From Mariprofundus ferrooxydans PV-1 (GTDB lineage Bacteria; Pseudomonadota; Zetaproteobacteria; Mariprofundales; Mariprofundaceae): a DNA stretch of 64,000 nt. Shown in pieces: positions 46,721 through 55,754 of this stretch (within the stretch, counting starts at the first letter, position 1; each line of letters begins with the position of its first letter). The notes under the pieces are model-generated. The model searched no databases. It was not told the origin of the DNA and saw nothing but the letters and a program-made list of their open reading frames with translations. The stretch lies in contig NZ_DS022294.1 of the NCBI RefSeq assembly GCF_000153765.1, positions 231,188 to 295,187 of the forward strand, written 5' to 3'. The position numbers and the translations under genes were made by a program.

Positions 46721-48403
46721 CTAATCCGTACGCATGAGCCCCAGAAGCGGCGTCAGGTAAGCCTCATATTGTCGCCATACGCCGATCGAAGCAGTCGACA
46801 AGGGCTTGCGCACCTGCACGGCACTGGCGGTCTGCACCGCATGGTTTGCCTGCTGAAAATGCATACATGCGTCGCTCCAGCTCAGTCCACATGCCTGCAG
46901 CAACAGGCGCGTCTGCTGCTCCTGCCCGGCCACCAGCTTCTCATACTCCAGCTCATAAAAGAGATCGGCAGGCAGCAGCTCGCGCCAATATGCCATCAAC
47001 TGCAGGTAACCCTGATAATATTGCGCCAGTTCGGAGAGTGCATAACCATAGCCAAAGTGAGCCCCCTGCAGGTTATTCTTGTAGATGGAAAAACAGGTAT
47101 CCAGCGGATCACGCTGCAGATGGATAAAGCGGGCTTGCGGCAACGCGCGATGGATCAGGCCCACCAGAGCGATATGGCTCAGGGTTTTATCACAATAACA
47201 ATTGGAACTGCCGTACAACTGCTCTACCCGCTCCAGATAGCGCACGCCGATAGCCGTGCACTGCGCTTGCGGTAACGCATTCAGCGCCGCAGGCGAGAGT
47301 GAAATATCCCCGACAACATCGCGAATGGCGGACTCCAGACATCCGTTTTCACCCAGCGCCGTCACGTCCGGGTGAGCCGCCAGTATCTGCTCAACCAGTG
47401 TGGAACCCGAACGGGGCATACCAAGCACGAACAGGCACGGTGTATGACTGATATCCGCATTTTCGCGCATCCGCTCACCATCGAGCGTCGTGATCTCCGC
47501 CAGTGCAGCAACCGCCGCATCCGTATCGAATGCGTTGTCCGCGTGCCGGATCGCATTGGCCTCCTGCAACAGCTCAAACGCGGCAGCATAGTCCCCCAGA
47601 TCATCCCTCACCTTGGCCAGCGCAAAAGCCAGTTTCATACGGGCATCACTGCCCGGCGGGCAGTGCTGGTAAACCTGCTGCATAGCCTGCGTCTCATCGT
47701 CTTCAGCCTCGAAACGACGCAAATCAGCCAGCACCAGCCAGGCATCGGCATGGTAAGGGTTGGCCTGCAGCGCATGGTGGATGTGCTCCCGCACCTCTTC
47801 CAGCGCGCCCTGCTCCAGCGCCAGTACGCCCAACCCGTAATGCGCCTCGGCATGGCCTGCATCGCGGGCGAGAATCGCTTCCAGGTGCGTGCGCGCCTCA
47901 CTGTAGAGATTCAGCGCATGGCAGACCTGAAACAAGCCCATGCGCACCATGGCATCGCCCGGTTTGCGTTTTCTGGCTCGCTCCAGCATGACCCGCGCCT
48001 CGGTCAGTTCCCCCTGCGCCATCAATGCACCGGCCATGCCCAGATGCGTCGCGATATCGGTTGCATCCAGCGCCAGAGCCTGTCGGTAACACTCCATCGC
48101 GGCCTGCGTATCTCCGGCCTGAAACCACCCGTTACCCAGGCTGGCCAACAGATCCGCCCGCGTCGGTGCTGCGGCAACCGCCTGTTTCAGCTGCAGCAGA
48201 CCGGCATCGACATCCCCTTGCTGCAACGCCAGCAAACCACGCAGATGCAGCAAATCCGGGTGATCCGGATACAAGGCTTCCAGCTGCCCGCAGGCCGACT
48301 CACACGCCTCTGTCTCACCCTGCTGCAGCGCGCGTCCCGCAACGCCCAGCAACTGCTCGATCTTCCTTTTCCTGTTGCCGGACAACTTCATACGCTTGGC
48401 CAT
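46721..48403 (-). CDS. TPR-repeat sulfotransferase family protein
   Basis: 560 residues. The N-terminal ~300 residues are tandem TPRs (LRGLLALQQGDVDAGLLQLKQAV, LGNGWFQAGDTQAAMECYRQAL, YGLGVLALEQGALEEVREHI). The C-terminal ~250 residues form a PAPS-dependent sulfotransferase domain with the 5'-phosphosulfate loop GMPRSGSTLVEQIL near residue 315 and the 3'-phosphate motif LQRDPLDTCFSIYKN near 425. Related bacterial proteins are tyrosyl- or carbohydrate-sulfotransferase-like; the substrate is unknown. There is no signal peptide. It is oriented against its neighbours and stands alone. Confidence 0.85.
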   Translation of the reverse strand: MAKRMKLSGNRKRKIEQLLGVAGRALQQGETEACESACGQLEALYPDHPDLLHLRGLLALQQGDVDAGLLQLKQAVAAAPTRADLLASLGNGWFQAGDTQAAMECYRQALALDATDIATHLGMAGALMAQGELTEARVMLERARKRKPGDAMVRMGLFQVCHALNLYSEARTHLEAILARDAGHAEAHYGLGVLALEQGALEEVREHIHHALQANPYHADAWLVLADLRRFEAEDDETQAMQQVYQHCPPGSDARMKLAFALAKVRDDLGDYAAAFELLQEANAIRHADNAFDTDAAVAALAEITTLDGERMRENADISHTPCLFVLGMPRSGSTLVEQILAAHPDVTALGENGCLESAIRDVVGDISLSPAALNALPQAQCTAIGVRYLERVEQLYGSSNCYCDKTLSHIALVGLIHRALPQARFIHLQRDPLDTCFSIYKNNLQGAHFGYGYALSELAQYYQGYLQLMAYWRELLPADLFYELEYEKLVAGQEQQTRLLLQACGLSWSDACMHFQQANHAVQTASAVQVRKPLSTASIGVWRQYEAYLTPLLGLMRTD

Positions 48404-48534
48404 ATACCACCCCGAACCACTTCAATGGCCGAAGCATAGCGGCGCAGCGCATCCTGCGACATCATAGATACGCTCATTATACCCCTATCTCTGCAATGCT
48501 TTCACAAGCGCGCCCCTCCCCGTAGAATCAGCCC

Positions 48535-49491
48535 ATGTCACTCCATCTGCCCCTGTTATCCCCGCAAACTGCCGAACTACTGCTCAATGGCAGCGTCATG
48601 GCCGAGCGCCGAAACTGGTCGGTATTGAAGGCTTCCGGACCAACGGTACGTGATTACCTGCAAGGGCAGATTACGCAGGATATGAATCGACTCTCCGCCG
48701 ACTGTGCCATCCACACCGCACTGCTTACCCCGCAGGGCAAAGCAGTCACCGAGCTCTATATCATTGAAGGCAACAACGACGAATTGATTCTGCTCACCCC
48801 TGCCTCATACGCCACCGCCACCGTGGCGCGCCTGCGCCAGTTCGCGCTGGGGCAGGAGCTACGCATCGGCGTGGTTGAAGCCCTTGCCATCTGTTCGCTG
48901 CAGGGCACCCATGCCCACAGCCAGCTGGAGAGTTTTGCCCTGCCTGAACCGGATGAGATGTGGCTGGCAACCAGCCGTAACCCTGAAACAGATTGTTTTG
49001 CCATTGTCATGCCCCACCATCCGCGGGGCTATTGGGTCGTAACTGCCGCCACCAGCATCAGAGCGGTGGTAAGCCGCCAGCCCGAAGTCGAACAGAATGC
49101 CTTCGAAGCGATGCGCATTATTCGCGGCTTTCCCGATTTCGGCATCGAGTGGGATGCAGCCATCCACCCGCTGAATGCCAACCTGGTTGAATTTGACGGC
49201 GTATCATTCGAAAAAGGGTGCTATGTCGGTCAGGAAGTCACCAGCCGTATGCACTGGCGCGGCGGCATCAAAAAGAAACTCTACAGGGTATCTGTGGATG
49301 GCAGGCCGGATACTCTCCCCTGCCCGATTCGAACCAGTGTGAATATCGGTGAGCTGAAATCAGCCGCGATTGATCAGGAAAACCGCTGTATCGGCATCGC
49401 GCTCTTGCCGATTGAAACCGCAGAGTCGGCAACCGCGCTGAGTCTGGAAAACGGTGCAACCCTGCATGTGCTGGAAGCATGTCATGCCTGA
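48535..49491 (+). CDS. ygfZ: Folate-binding protein YgfZ
   Basis: 318 residues. The GcvT-like tetrahydrofolate fold has the diagnostic KGCYVGQE motif (FEKGCYVGQEVTSRMHWRG near residue 225), plus YLQGQITQDMNRL, LLTPQGKAV and GFPDFG. YgfZ assists Fe-S enzymes such as MiaB. The stop overlaps the next gene's start, suggesting coupling. Confidence 0.93.
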   Translation: MSLHLPLLSPQTAELLLNGSVMAERRNWSVLKASGPTVRDYLQGQITQDMNRLSADCAIHTALLTPQGKAVTELYIIEGNNDELILLTPASYATATVARLRQFALGQELRIGVVEALAICSLQGTHAHSQLESFALPEPDEMWLATSRNPETDCFAIVMPHHPRGYWVVTAATSIRAVVSRQPEVEQNAFEAMRIIRGFPDFGIEWDAAIHPLNANLVEFDGVSFEKGCYVGQEVTSRMHWRGGIKKKLYRVSVDGRPDTLPCPIRTSVNIGELKSAAIDQENRCIGIALLPIETAESATALSLENGATLHVLEACHA

Positions 49492-49741
49492 TGCATTCAT
49501 CTGGTATCACGCCGATGAGAAGCTGGAGCCCGAGCTGATTGACTGGCTGAATGTCAGTGCGGAAAAAACCGGCGTTCGCGGCAAGCTGTACATCCGCAAA
49601 CAGGATAACAAAACCACCTTCATGGAAACCTATGCCAATGTGCCCGCCTCCACGATCAAGCGCATCGAGAAACTGGCGGCGCTGCAGCCTGTGTTTACGC
49701 ATATAGAGCGCCGCTGCGAAAGTTTTATCGAAATCAGCTGA
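49484..49741 (+). CDS. DUF4936 family small protein
   Basis: 85 residues from ATG 49484, which overlaps the ygfZ stop. The pattern FIWYHADEKLEPELIDWL, a central strand GKLYIRKQ, the TTFMETYANV motif and a C-terminal strand with ERRCESFIEI match DUF4936 as I know it. The family is small, cytoplasmic and uncharacterised, and is often found next to ygfZ in Proteobacteria. No function is proposed. Confidence 0.72.
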   Translation: MPDAFIWYHADEKLEPELIDWLNVSAEKTGVRGKLYIRKQDNKTTFMETYANVPASTIKRIEKLAALQPVFTHIERRCESFIEIS

Positions 49742-49836
49742 TAAACAGTGCTTCACCGTCGGGGTGCCCAGCAGGCTTCATATCTTAACCTATAACAAGA
49801 GTACCACCGGCAGCCGCTTTTGATTAGGGTGCTGGC

Positions 49837-50967
49837 ATGCCTGATATTGCCACTACCATTGCCATAAAACTGATCCAGCGCGAATCAGTCACGCCTGAAG
49901 ATGGCGGCTGCCAGAATTATATCGAATCGCTGCTGGCCCCTCTGGGCTTTGTACGTACCCATGTCGATACCGGCGGCATTACCAACAGCATTTATACGCG
50001 CACCGGTGAATTGCCGGGCACGCTTGCGTTTGCAGGCCACACCGATGTGGTGCCGACAGGCCCCGTCGAGCAGTGGCAACAGCCGCCATTCTCGGCCGAG
50101 ATCATCGACGGCATCCTGCATGGTCGCGGCGCTCAGGATATGAAAGGCGCCATCGCCTGCTGGATTGCCGCGATTGCAGAGCTGTGCGGCGAATACACCC
50201 CGCTACCGACCCTGCAATTGCTGATTACCTCCGATGAGGAGGGCGACTCGATCGATGGCACGATCCGTATTGTCGAGCATATGCAGGCTGCCGCGACACT
50301 GCCCGATGCCGTTATTATCGGAGAGCCCTCCTGCTCGAACAGCGTCGGCGACACCATTCGCCGCGGCCGCCGCGGCGTCGTGCAGGTGCGTGCCACGATC
50401 CACGGCAAACAGGGCCATTCCGCCTACCCGCAGGATGCCGATAATGCGATTCATCGCGCCGCTCCGGCACTGGCACGTATTGCTGCAATTAAGTGGGGTG
50501 AGCCGAGTGCGGGTTTTCCTGCCACCTCCTGCCAGATCACCAATATCAGCGGCGGCACCGGCGCCTCGAACGTGATACCCGGCCACTGCGATGCCTTTAT
50601 TGATATCCGCTACAATCCAGGCAACAGCTTCGATGAGATCAGGGCCGCGATTGAAGCGGCTTGCGCCGATTGCGAGTGCACACTCGATTTCGACCATGTA
50701 GCCACCGCCTTCTCCACGCCGGACGGTCCCTTCCTCGATCTGGTCTGTGGCAGTATTCTGCGCGTGACCGGCACAGAGACCCTGCGCGATACCGGCGGCG
50801 GCACCTCCGACGGCCGTTTTCTGGCTGCCGCAGGCATACCTGTTGCCGAACTCGGTACCACCAACAGCTCCATCCATCAGGTCAACGAGCAGGTTGCCGT
50901 TAGCGAGCTTGCGACACTGACCGCGATCTATTCCGATATTATTAAACATTTTGAGGTTCTGGCATGA
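49837..50967 (+). CDS. dapE: Succinyl-diaminopimelate desuccinylase
   Basis: 376 residues, M20 metallopeptidase. Zinc ligands are in [12 protein letters not shown] (His), [12 protein letters not shown] (Asp), SDEEGDS (Glu-Glu) and the C-terminal HQVNEQV His. The dimerisation domain has [22 protein letters not shown]. It produces LL-diaminopimelate for lysine and peptidoglycan. dapF, the next enzyme in the pathway, lies one gene downstream. Confidence 0.95.
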   Translation: MPDIATTIAIKLIQRESVTPEDGGCQNYIESLLAPLGFVRTHVDTGGITNSIYTRTGELPGTLAFAGHTDVVPTGPVEQWQQPPFSAEIIDGILHGRGAQDMKGAIACWIAAIAELCGEYTPLPTLQLLITSDEEGDSIDGTIRIVEHMQAAATLPDAVIIGEPSCSNSVGDTIRRGRRGVVQVRATIHGKQGHSAYPQDADNAIHRAAPALARIAAIKWGEPSAGFPATSCQITNISGGTGASNVIPGHCDAFIDIRYNPGNSFDEIRAAIEAACADCECTLDFDHVATAFSTPDGPFLDLVCGSILRVTGTETLRDTGGGTSDGRFLAAAGIPVAELGTTNSSIHQVNEQVAVSELATLTAIYSDIIKHFEVLA

Positions 50968-51338
50968 GTGACAAACTGGGCGCCATCATCAATCGACCGG
51001 GCAAATTTCTGGAGACTTTCGAGAATCCGAATCCCGAACGCGACTATCATATCCGTATCGATTCGCCGGAGTTCACCTGTCTCTGCCCTAAAACCGGCCA
51101 GCCGGACTTTGCCGAGATCAAACTCGATTACGTGCCGGATCAGCTCTGCGTGGAGCTGAAATCACTGAAACTCTACTACTGGAGCTTCCGCGATGAGGGC
51201 CACTTTCACGAACAGGTGACCAATATGATCGCCAACGATCTGATCGCCCTGCTCGATCCGCGCCAGATCAAGGTGACGGCCGTATTCAATGTACGTGGCG
51301 GCGTTTACACCACGGTTGAAGTCGAACACAGCAAATGA
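50964..51338 (+). CDS. queF: NADPH-dependent 7-cyano-7-deazaguanine reductase QueF (type I)
   Basis: 124 residues, the short unimodular form. The catalytic Cys is in [18 protein letters not shown], the QueF motif in [21 protein letters not shown]. It reduces preQ0 to preQ1 for tRNA queuosine. It overlaps both neighbours (ATGA at each end), so it is translated with dapE and dapF. Confidence 0.95.
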   Translation: MSDKLGAIINRPGKFLETFENPNPERDYHIRIDSPEFTCLCPKTGQPDFAEIKLDYVPDQLCVELKSLKLYYWSFRDEGHFHEQVTNMIANDLIALLDPRQIKVTAVFNVRGGVYTTVEVEHSK

Positions 51339-52042
51339 ATTCACTGCCCTTTTACAAGATGCAGGCTCAGGGCAACGATTTCGTTGTGCTCAACGGCCTG
51401 ACCTCCACTCTGCCGGAGTTTACCGAGGCCTGGGTACGCCGCATCACCGAGCGCCGTTACGGCATCGGTTGCGACCAGCTGCTGGTGCTGGAGCAGAGCG
51501 ACAAAGCCGATGCCGCCATACGCATTTTTAACAACGACGGTTCGGAAGCAGCCAACTGCGGCAACGGCCTGCGCTGTGTCGGCCAGCTGCTGATCGAGCT
51601 GCTGGGTAAAGAGTTCGTCCTGATTGCCCTGAAAGACCGCATTGTCAGAGCCGAGGCCGGCATCAACGGCATTTGCGTCGAGATGGGGCCTGCCACGGTG
51701 ATCAACTCAACCGATGCGCATGTCGATATCGACATCGGCAACCAGCACCGCGTCTTCTTTGAAGCAACCGAAGCATTCCCGTCCGACCTCAATGTCGAAA
51801 TTGTGACCGGTCAGATTGCCAACCATGTCTATATCGACATCATTGAACGCGGCGCCGGTCGCACGCTGGCATGCGGCAGCGGCGCCTGCGCCACAGCCGC
51901 GGCCATCTGGTACTCGGAAGGCGAAGTCCGGCCACTGACCATTGAGATGCCGGGCGGCACCGTAACCGTTTCCGGATGCGCGAAAAACGTCCGGCTGGAA
52001 GGCCCTGTCACCCAAACCTTCTCAGGCGTATTTACGATCTGA
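51335..52042 (+). CDS. dapF: Diaminopimelate epimerase, short form
   Basis: 235 residues; typical DapF is about 275. The N-terminal half ([40 protein letters not shown] with Cys75) and the second active-site Cys180 ([21 protein letters not shown]) are intact. The shortening lies in the middle, between the IGNQH motif and the second half, and in the N-terminal lobe. Both catalytic cysteines remain, so it is probably active in converting LL- to meso-diaminopimelate. Coupled to queF and dapE. Confidence 0.92.
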   Translation: MNSLPFYKMQAQGNDFVVLNGLTSTLPEFTEAWVRRITERRYGIGCDQLLVLEQSDKADAAIRIFNNDGSEAANCGNGLRCVGQLLIELLGKEFVLIALKDRIVRAEAGINGICVEMGPATVINSTDAHVDIDIGNQHRVFFEATEAFPSDLNVEIVTGQIANHVYIDIIERGAGRTLACGSGACATAAAIWYSEGEVRPLTIEMPGGTVTVSGCAKNVRLEGPVTQTFSGVFTI

Positions 52043-52161
52043 AGGCGCTTGCCGCGCGTGCGTCCCTCAGACTGGCAGCAGACTTTCAGCGCCCCAGTTG
52101 CCAACAACGCTATTCAAACACGCCCGCATTATGGCTTGTTCGCGTGATCAACAATTCAAGC

Positions 52162-52189
52162 TTGCATCCGGCAACTTTTCTCCCATAAT
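52162..52189 (+). promoter_or_regulatory. Probable sigma-70 promoter for tRNA-Phe
   Basis: TTGCAT and CATAAT are separated by 16 bases, followed by a GC-rich discriminator, and end 25 bases before the mature tRNA. Confidence 0.5.
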
Positions 52190-52214
52190 CCGCGCTCCCG
52201 AAAGGGGTGTCTGA

Positions 52215-52290
52215 GGGCAGGTAGCTCAGTCGGTAGAGCAGTGGACTGAAAATCCACGTGTCGGGGGTTCGATTCCCTCCCTGCCCACCA
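52215..52290 (+). tRNA. tRNA-Phe (anticodon GAA)
   Basis: The acceptor GGGCAGG pairs with CCTGCCC, discriminator A and CCA are encoded. The anticodon arm GTGGA-CTGAAAA-TCCAC gives GAA. The D arm is GCTCAGTCGGTAGAGC and the T arm contains GGTTCGATTCC. It borders the accessory segment that begins with the Fic gene. Confidence 0.97.
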
Positions 52291-52293
52291 CAT

Positions 52294-52328
52294 GAAAAGG
52301 AGTTGCGAGCAATCGCAGCTCCTTTTTC
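52294..52328 (+). terminator. Terminator after tRNA-Phe
   Basis: The inverted repeat AAGGAG-T-TGCGA / TCGCA-G-CTCCTT closes on a GCAA loop and runs into TTTTT. Confidence 0.88.
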
Positions 52329-52518
52329 ATTTCACCCTAACCCACCCCTGCATACAGTTCAATGGTAATCCTCCCCTGAAAGCAGGGGGCGTCAGAAGCA
52401 GCATTTTCTTGTATGAAAAAAGAATATTCACATAGAGCAATCACATTATCCAGAGAACCGGTGATGGCTTTAGTTTTCTGATGCGCGTTTGTTTTTGTAT
52501 TTATATCAACCATAGCGT

Positions 52519-53958
52519 ATGATTTTGCACATGAGCGTACATTATTGCGGCTATGAATGGCTGAAAAGAACATATCAACTGGATATTGACTCTCCCAATC
52601 CCGTTTCAAAAATCGGGGGCACAAGGAGCTCTGAGAGCCGCATTTTCCGTCCAGAGTACCAACCCGAAGAGAGCCTGGCAGGTCACCTTCTTTTCGCACT
52701 CAAGCACGAAAACCTGAACCTTGGTATGCTTAAGGCATTATTCACTATCTGTGACCTGAAAGAGCTCGAACAGTGGATCTCCGGAAATCCGCAGGGTTTG
52801 CAGACGCGCCGTGCATGGTTTTTTTACGAGTGGCTGACTGGTAAACAGTTAGACCTGCCCGATGCAGATACAAAGTTTAAATACGTTGATGCGCTGGATG
52901 AAAAATCCTATTACACCGCAGATAAAACCAATTCACCCCGCCATAAAGTCCGCAACAATATGCCCGGCGTTCCTGCTTTTTGCTGGCTGGTTCGTAAAAC
53001 GCCAACCATGAAAGCTTTCGATAGCAAACAACTGCATAAGCAGATGACGGATGCATATTCCAGTCATCCCATGATTGGCAGAGCTGAAGCTTTTATACTG
53101 ACCAGGGATTCCCAGAAAAGCTTCGAGATTGAAAAAGAAAAATTTGATAACCGTGCTGTTCGCTGGATGAAAACGGTTCGTGCATTCATGGGCTCCCGGC
53201 TTGATGACGCCAGACTGTTTGAGATGCAAAAGCAGCTTGTATCTACTCCGGATCATGGGTGGCGAACAGACTTTGGCTGGATTGGCGACCGACTTCCTGA
53301 TGCAACACCGCTACCGGAACATATCAGCGCACACCCTGAAAGCCTGAATGACCTGATGGGCGCCTGGCTTGAGGCTTATTCCCTTATGTTCGACAGACAC
53401 CCTGTCGCAGCCGCTACGGCATTGGCATACGGATTTATTATCATCCACCCATTCTCAGACGGAAACGGGCGTATTCACCGTTTTATTCTGCATCAACTGG
53501 GCAAGGTTCCAGTTTCATCAGAGCTTCTTGAAAGCATTGATGACTATATTGCCTCACTGAAAAAGCTTTCAGCTCCGATTCTTGCGCGATCTGAATGGTT
53601 AGTTACGGCGGATTATAATGTCGAACTGACAAACGATACGACCGAGCTATATCGCTATGCCGATGCCACTGAGCAGGCAGAGTATATTTATAAGTGCATT
53701 GAGCAGTTTGTAACACATCGCTTGCCGCTGGAGCTGGAATACCTGAGTGCGTTTGATGAAGCCAAACGCATCATTGATGCTGAACACGATATGCCGGATA
53801 AGGATTTGACCCTGCTGGTCAATCTCTGTGTCCAAAATGGCGGGAGTTTATCAAACAAAAAACGCAAGCTCTTTGGGCAGCTATCCGATGACAATATTGC
53901 TTTCGCCGAGGAGACAATCAAAGAAGCTTTTTCTGATTACTTTAAGATGAAGGGCTAA
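52519..53958 (+). CDS. Fic-domain protein (probable AMP-transferase)
   Basis: 479 residues from ATG 52519 (ATG 52531 is also possible). The Fic active-site motif HPFSDGNGRIHRFIL, near residue 308, is fully conserved (HPFx[D/E]GNGRxxR), so transferase activity is likely. A helical N-terminal region (about 40-280) and a C-terminal winged-helix-like part (about 390-479) flank it. An N-terminal T-x3-E-S (near residue 35) is only a partial match to the autoinhibitory [ST]x3E[GN] motif. Fic enzymes usually transfer AMP to target proteins and act in toxin or stress systems. The gene looks richer in A+T than its neighbours and sits beside tRNA-Phe, suggesting acquisition. No antitoxin-like gene is adjacent. 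Confidence 0.87.
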   Translation: MILHMSVHYCGYEWLKRTYQLDIDSPNPVSKIGGTRSSESRIFRPEYQPEESLAGHLLFALKHENLNLGMLKALFTICDLKELEQWISGNPQGLQTRRAWFFYEWLTGKQLDLPDADTKFKYVDALDEKSYYTADKTNSPRHKVRNNMPGVPAFCWLVRKTPTMKAFDSKQLHKQMTDAYSSHPMIGRAEAFILTRDSQKSFEIEKEKFDNRAVRWMKTVRAFMGSRLDDARLFEMQKQLVSTPDHGWRTDFGWIGDRLPDATPLPEHISAHPESLNDLMGAWLEAYSLMFDRHPVAAATALAYGFIIIHPFSDGNGRIHRFILHQLGKVPVSSELLESIDDYIASLKKLSAPILARSEWLVTADYNVELTNDTTELYRYADATEQAEYIYKCIEQFVTHRLPLELEYLSAFDEAKRIIDAEHDMPDKDLTLLVNLCVQNGGSLSNKKRKLFGQLSDDNIAFAEETIKEAFSDYFKMKG

Positions 53959-54011
53959 AAGCTGTTGGTATATATTCAATGGAATCGAATAACTCAATAA
54001 CTCTTGCCTGA

Positions 54012-54461
54012 CCCCGACATCAGCTTGGCCATATTAGCGACCTGTGGTCCAGTAGCTACGGCCGGATACTCCTGTTCAAACTGGCGCTCGCAGGCGTTAT
54101 GGCCGCCATAGCTGCGTTCAACCGTTTTTTCACTCTCCCGCTGCTGCGCCATAGTGAAGGCGGGCTGCTGCCCGGGCAGCGAACAGGATTAGCGCTGCGG
54201 GTCTTGCGGCAATGGTACCCGTCATGGAGGCCACGCGAGGCTGGCGCGCTGGTCCGCCGGTTTGCGCACGGAGTAACGGTGGAAGCATGGCTGGCCCTGG
54301 GCGTGCTGCTTTGCGCAGCGATATTGGCACATGCCATGCCGCCGAAAGAGCATGCAGCGTTTCCATATCCACAGGCGAGCATCGGGAAATTGAAGAATGG
54401 GACCCGGTTTGACGAGCCACCTATCTTGTCAGGGAGTAAACAGCCCAGAAGTAATTGTTGA
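54012..54461 (+). pseudogene. C-terminal remnant of a CopD-family copper resistance membrane protein
   Basis: The frame is open from 54012 just after an in-frame stop; no start codon or ribosome binding site is present at its beginning. The reading HISDLWSSSYGRILLFKLAL followed by GVMAAIAAFNRFFTLP, a later transmembrane helix (EAWLALGVLLCAAILAHAMPP) and the ending match the C-terminal third of CopD/YebZ-type proteins. The first ~200 residues, including the N-terminal helices, are missing, so it is a relic. It overlaps the small membrane protein gene on the other strand at its 3' end. Confidence 0.72.
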
Positions 54462-54651
54462 GAACTGCGAACACAGGAAATAATGCGGTCAGATAATGAT
54501 CATTTACGGCAAGCATCACTGCGGAGACAAGCAGTGGTAAAGCACCCGGTCCCGGGATCAGGCCCAGGAGCGTCAGTACCCCTGCCAGTACCATGCCATT
54601 TATAAAACAGTAAGCAGCTACGCCAACACATATTAACATTGATAGGATCAC
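54421..54651 (-). CDS. Small membrane protein of unknown function
   Basis: 76 residues from the GTG at 54651, preceded by a strong GGAGG at a spacing of 5. Two or three hydrophobic helices fill the sequence (MLICVGVAAYCFINGMVLAG, VLTLLGLIPGPGALPLLVSAV, LTALFPVFAVLNNYFW). No family is recognised. Its position on the same strand downstream of the lysozyme gene would be compatible with a holin-like role. However, the hydrophobic pattern is not specific, and more than 200 bases separate them. Confidence 0.5.
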   Translation of the reverse strand: MILSMLICVGVAAYCFINGMVLAGVLTLLGLIPGPGALPLLVSAVMLAVNDHYLTALFPVFAVLNNYFWAVYSLTR

Positions 54652-54863
54652 GCTTTCCTCCAGTTAAGAGATTGTAGTGGTTATCGCCACCGCATTGCCC
54701 GCAAAAATGACGAAGAGCTCTGAAAAGACACATGCTTGAGCCTGCTTACATAACCAGACAAAGAGAAATGTCAGGATCAGGCATGAGAATTGAGTTGCTT
54801 CTCAACTCATCGAGCTTGGCCTGATTCGCATGACTGTTGGGACGATACTGATTTATGGGCAGC
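54652..54863. other. Intergenic stretch with nested inverted repeats
   Basis: Between the small membrane protein and the lysozyme gene. Around 54776-54828 an ATCAGGC...GCCTGAT pair encloses GAGTTG/CAACTC, a possible two-arm hairpin downstream of the lysozyme gene. No T-run follows. No coding sequence is supported here. Confidence 0.4.
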
Positions 54864-55649
54864 CTAGACGTAGATCAGTTCATCGGAGGTGTAATCCCGG
54901 TCGGCATGCTCGATGATCTGCGCCTCAAGATCGCGGCGTTTGAGCAGGCCGTAGAGCTCGCTACCCCAGAGTCGTTTCATCGCGCGGATCTCTGCGGCAA
55001 TGCCTGCAAGATCGGCGGTCGCAACCAGCGGCACGATCTCCTTCATTTCGCGTCGCTTGCTGCCGGAGAGTGATCCGCCGCGATTGTAGATCAGCGATAG
55101 CAGCATCGCCTGTGCATCAGCCGGTAATTTTTCCACACCCGGATAGACCTTGCGCGTACGCGCGGCATAGGCAGGCAGCGTGGCGGTATAGTAGACCTGA
55201 TTGGCGGCATCCAGCGGGATGGTGATATCGGCAACATCGGCAAGCGCGGTGTGCGCCGCCTCCCCCTTCACCCCTGTCACCGCAGCCAGGCGTTCCAGAT
55301 CGCTATCGGCGATTAACCCCTGCCAATCCTTGCGAAAGCGGAGATTGGTTTGATAACCGAGATCATAACCGATGCCGATGGTGATGCCGCTCTGCCCCTT
55401 CGGCCAGACGGGATGCGACAGAAAGCGGCGGTAATATGCATCGGAAGATATTTCAAAGCGGGCAATCTGCTGCAGACCTGTGCGTGAGCAGATCAGCTGA
55501 AAATCGCGAGGCCGTGCTGCCGGTAGATCCGCCTGATCAAGCAGCACCTCGATTCTGCTCAGCGTATCCGGCCCGAGCAGGCCGTCCGCTCGCAAGCCCA
55601 GCCGGGACTGAATCTGTTTCAAACGTTTTTCCACTGCACCTGAAGACAT
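54864..55649 (-). CDS. Peptidoglycan-binding, pesticin-type lysozyme-like protein
   Basis: 261 residues from ATG 55649 (GGAGGTGG upstream). A short N-terminal peptidoglycan-binding repeat (AVEKRLKQIQSRLGLRADGLLGPDTLSRIEVLL) precedes a muramidase-like domain. In it IARFEISS carries a candidate catalytic Glu and SGITIGIGYDLGY matches the T4-lysozyme/pesticin active-site strand. LPADAQAMLLSLIYNRGGSL also fits. No signal peptide is seen, so export would need another route or lysis. It is not accompanied by phage structural genes. Likely a cell-wall hydrolase; the family name is moderate confidence. Confidence 0.72.
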   Translation of the reverse strand: MSSGAVEKRLKQIQSRLGLRADGLLGPDTLSRIEVLLDQADLPAARPRDFQLICSRTGLQQIARFEISSDAYYRRFLSHPVWPKGQSGITIGIGYDLGYQTNLRFRKDWQGLIADSDLERLAAVTGVKGEAAHTALADVADITIPLDAANQVYYTATLPAYAARTRKVYPGVEKLPADAQAMLLSLIYNRGGSLSGSKRREMKEIVPLVATADLAGIAAEIRAMKRLWGSELYGLLKRRDLEAQIIEHADRDYTSDELIYV

Positions 55650-55754
55650 GGGCCACCTCCACAAGCTTTGAGTTTAGCACAGGCAGATATCTGCTGCTTG
55701 TGCCTGAAAGAATCGCTCTTACAATAGCGATTTATCACACGACAGGGGAGACAC

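Noticed and set aside
53959..54011. Possible attachment site repeating the 3' end of tRNA-Phe after the Fic gene.
   Set aside because: No copy of the tRNA T-arm or acceptor sequence was found by eye downstream of the Fic gene, so integrase-type insertion is not supported.
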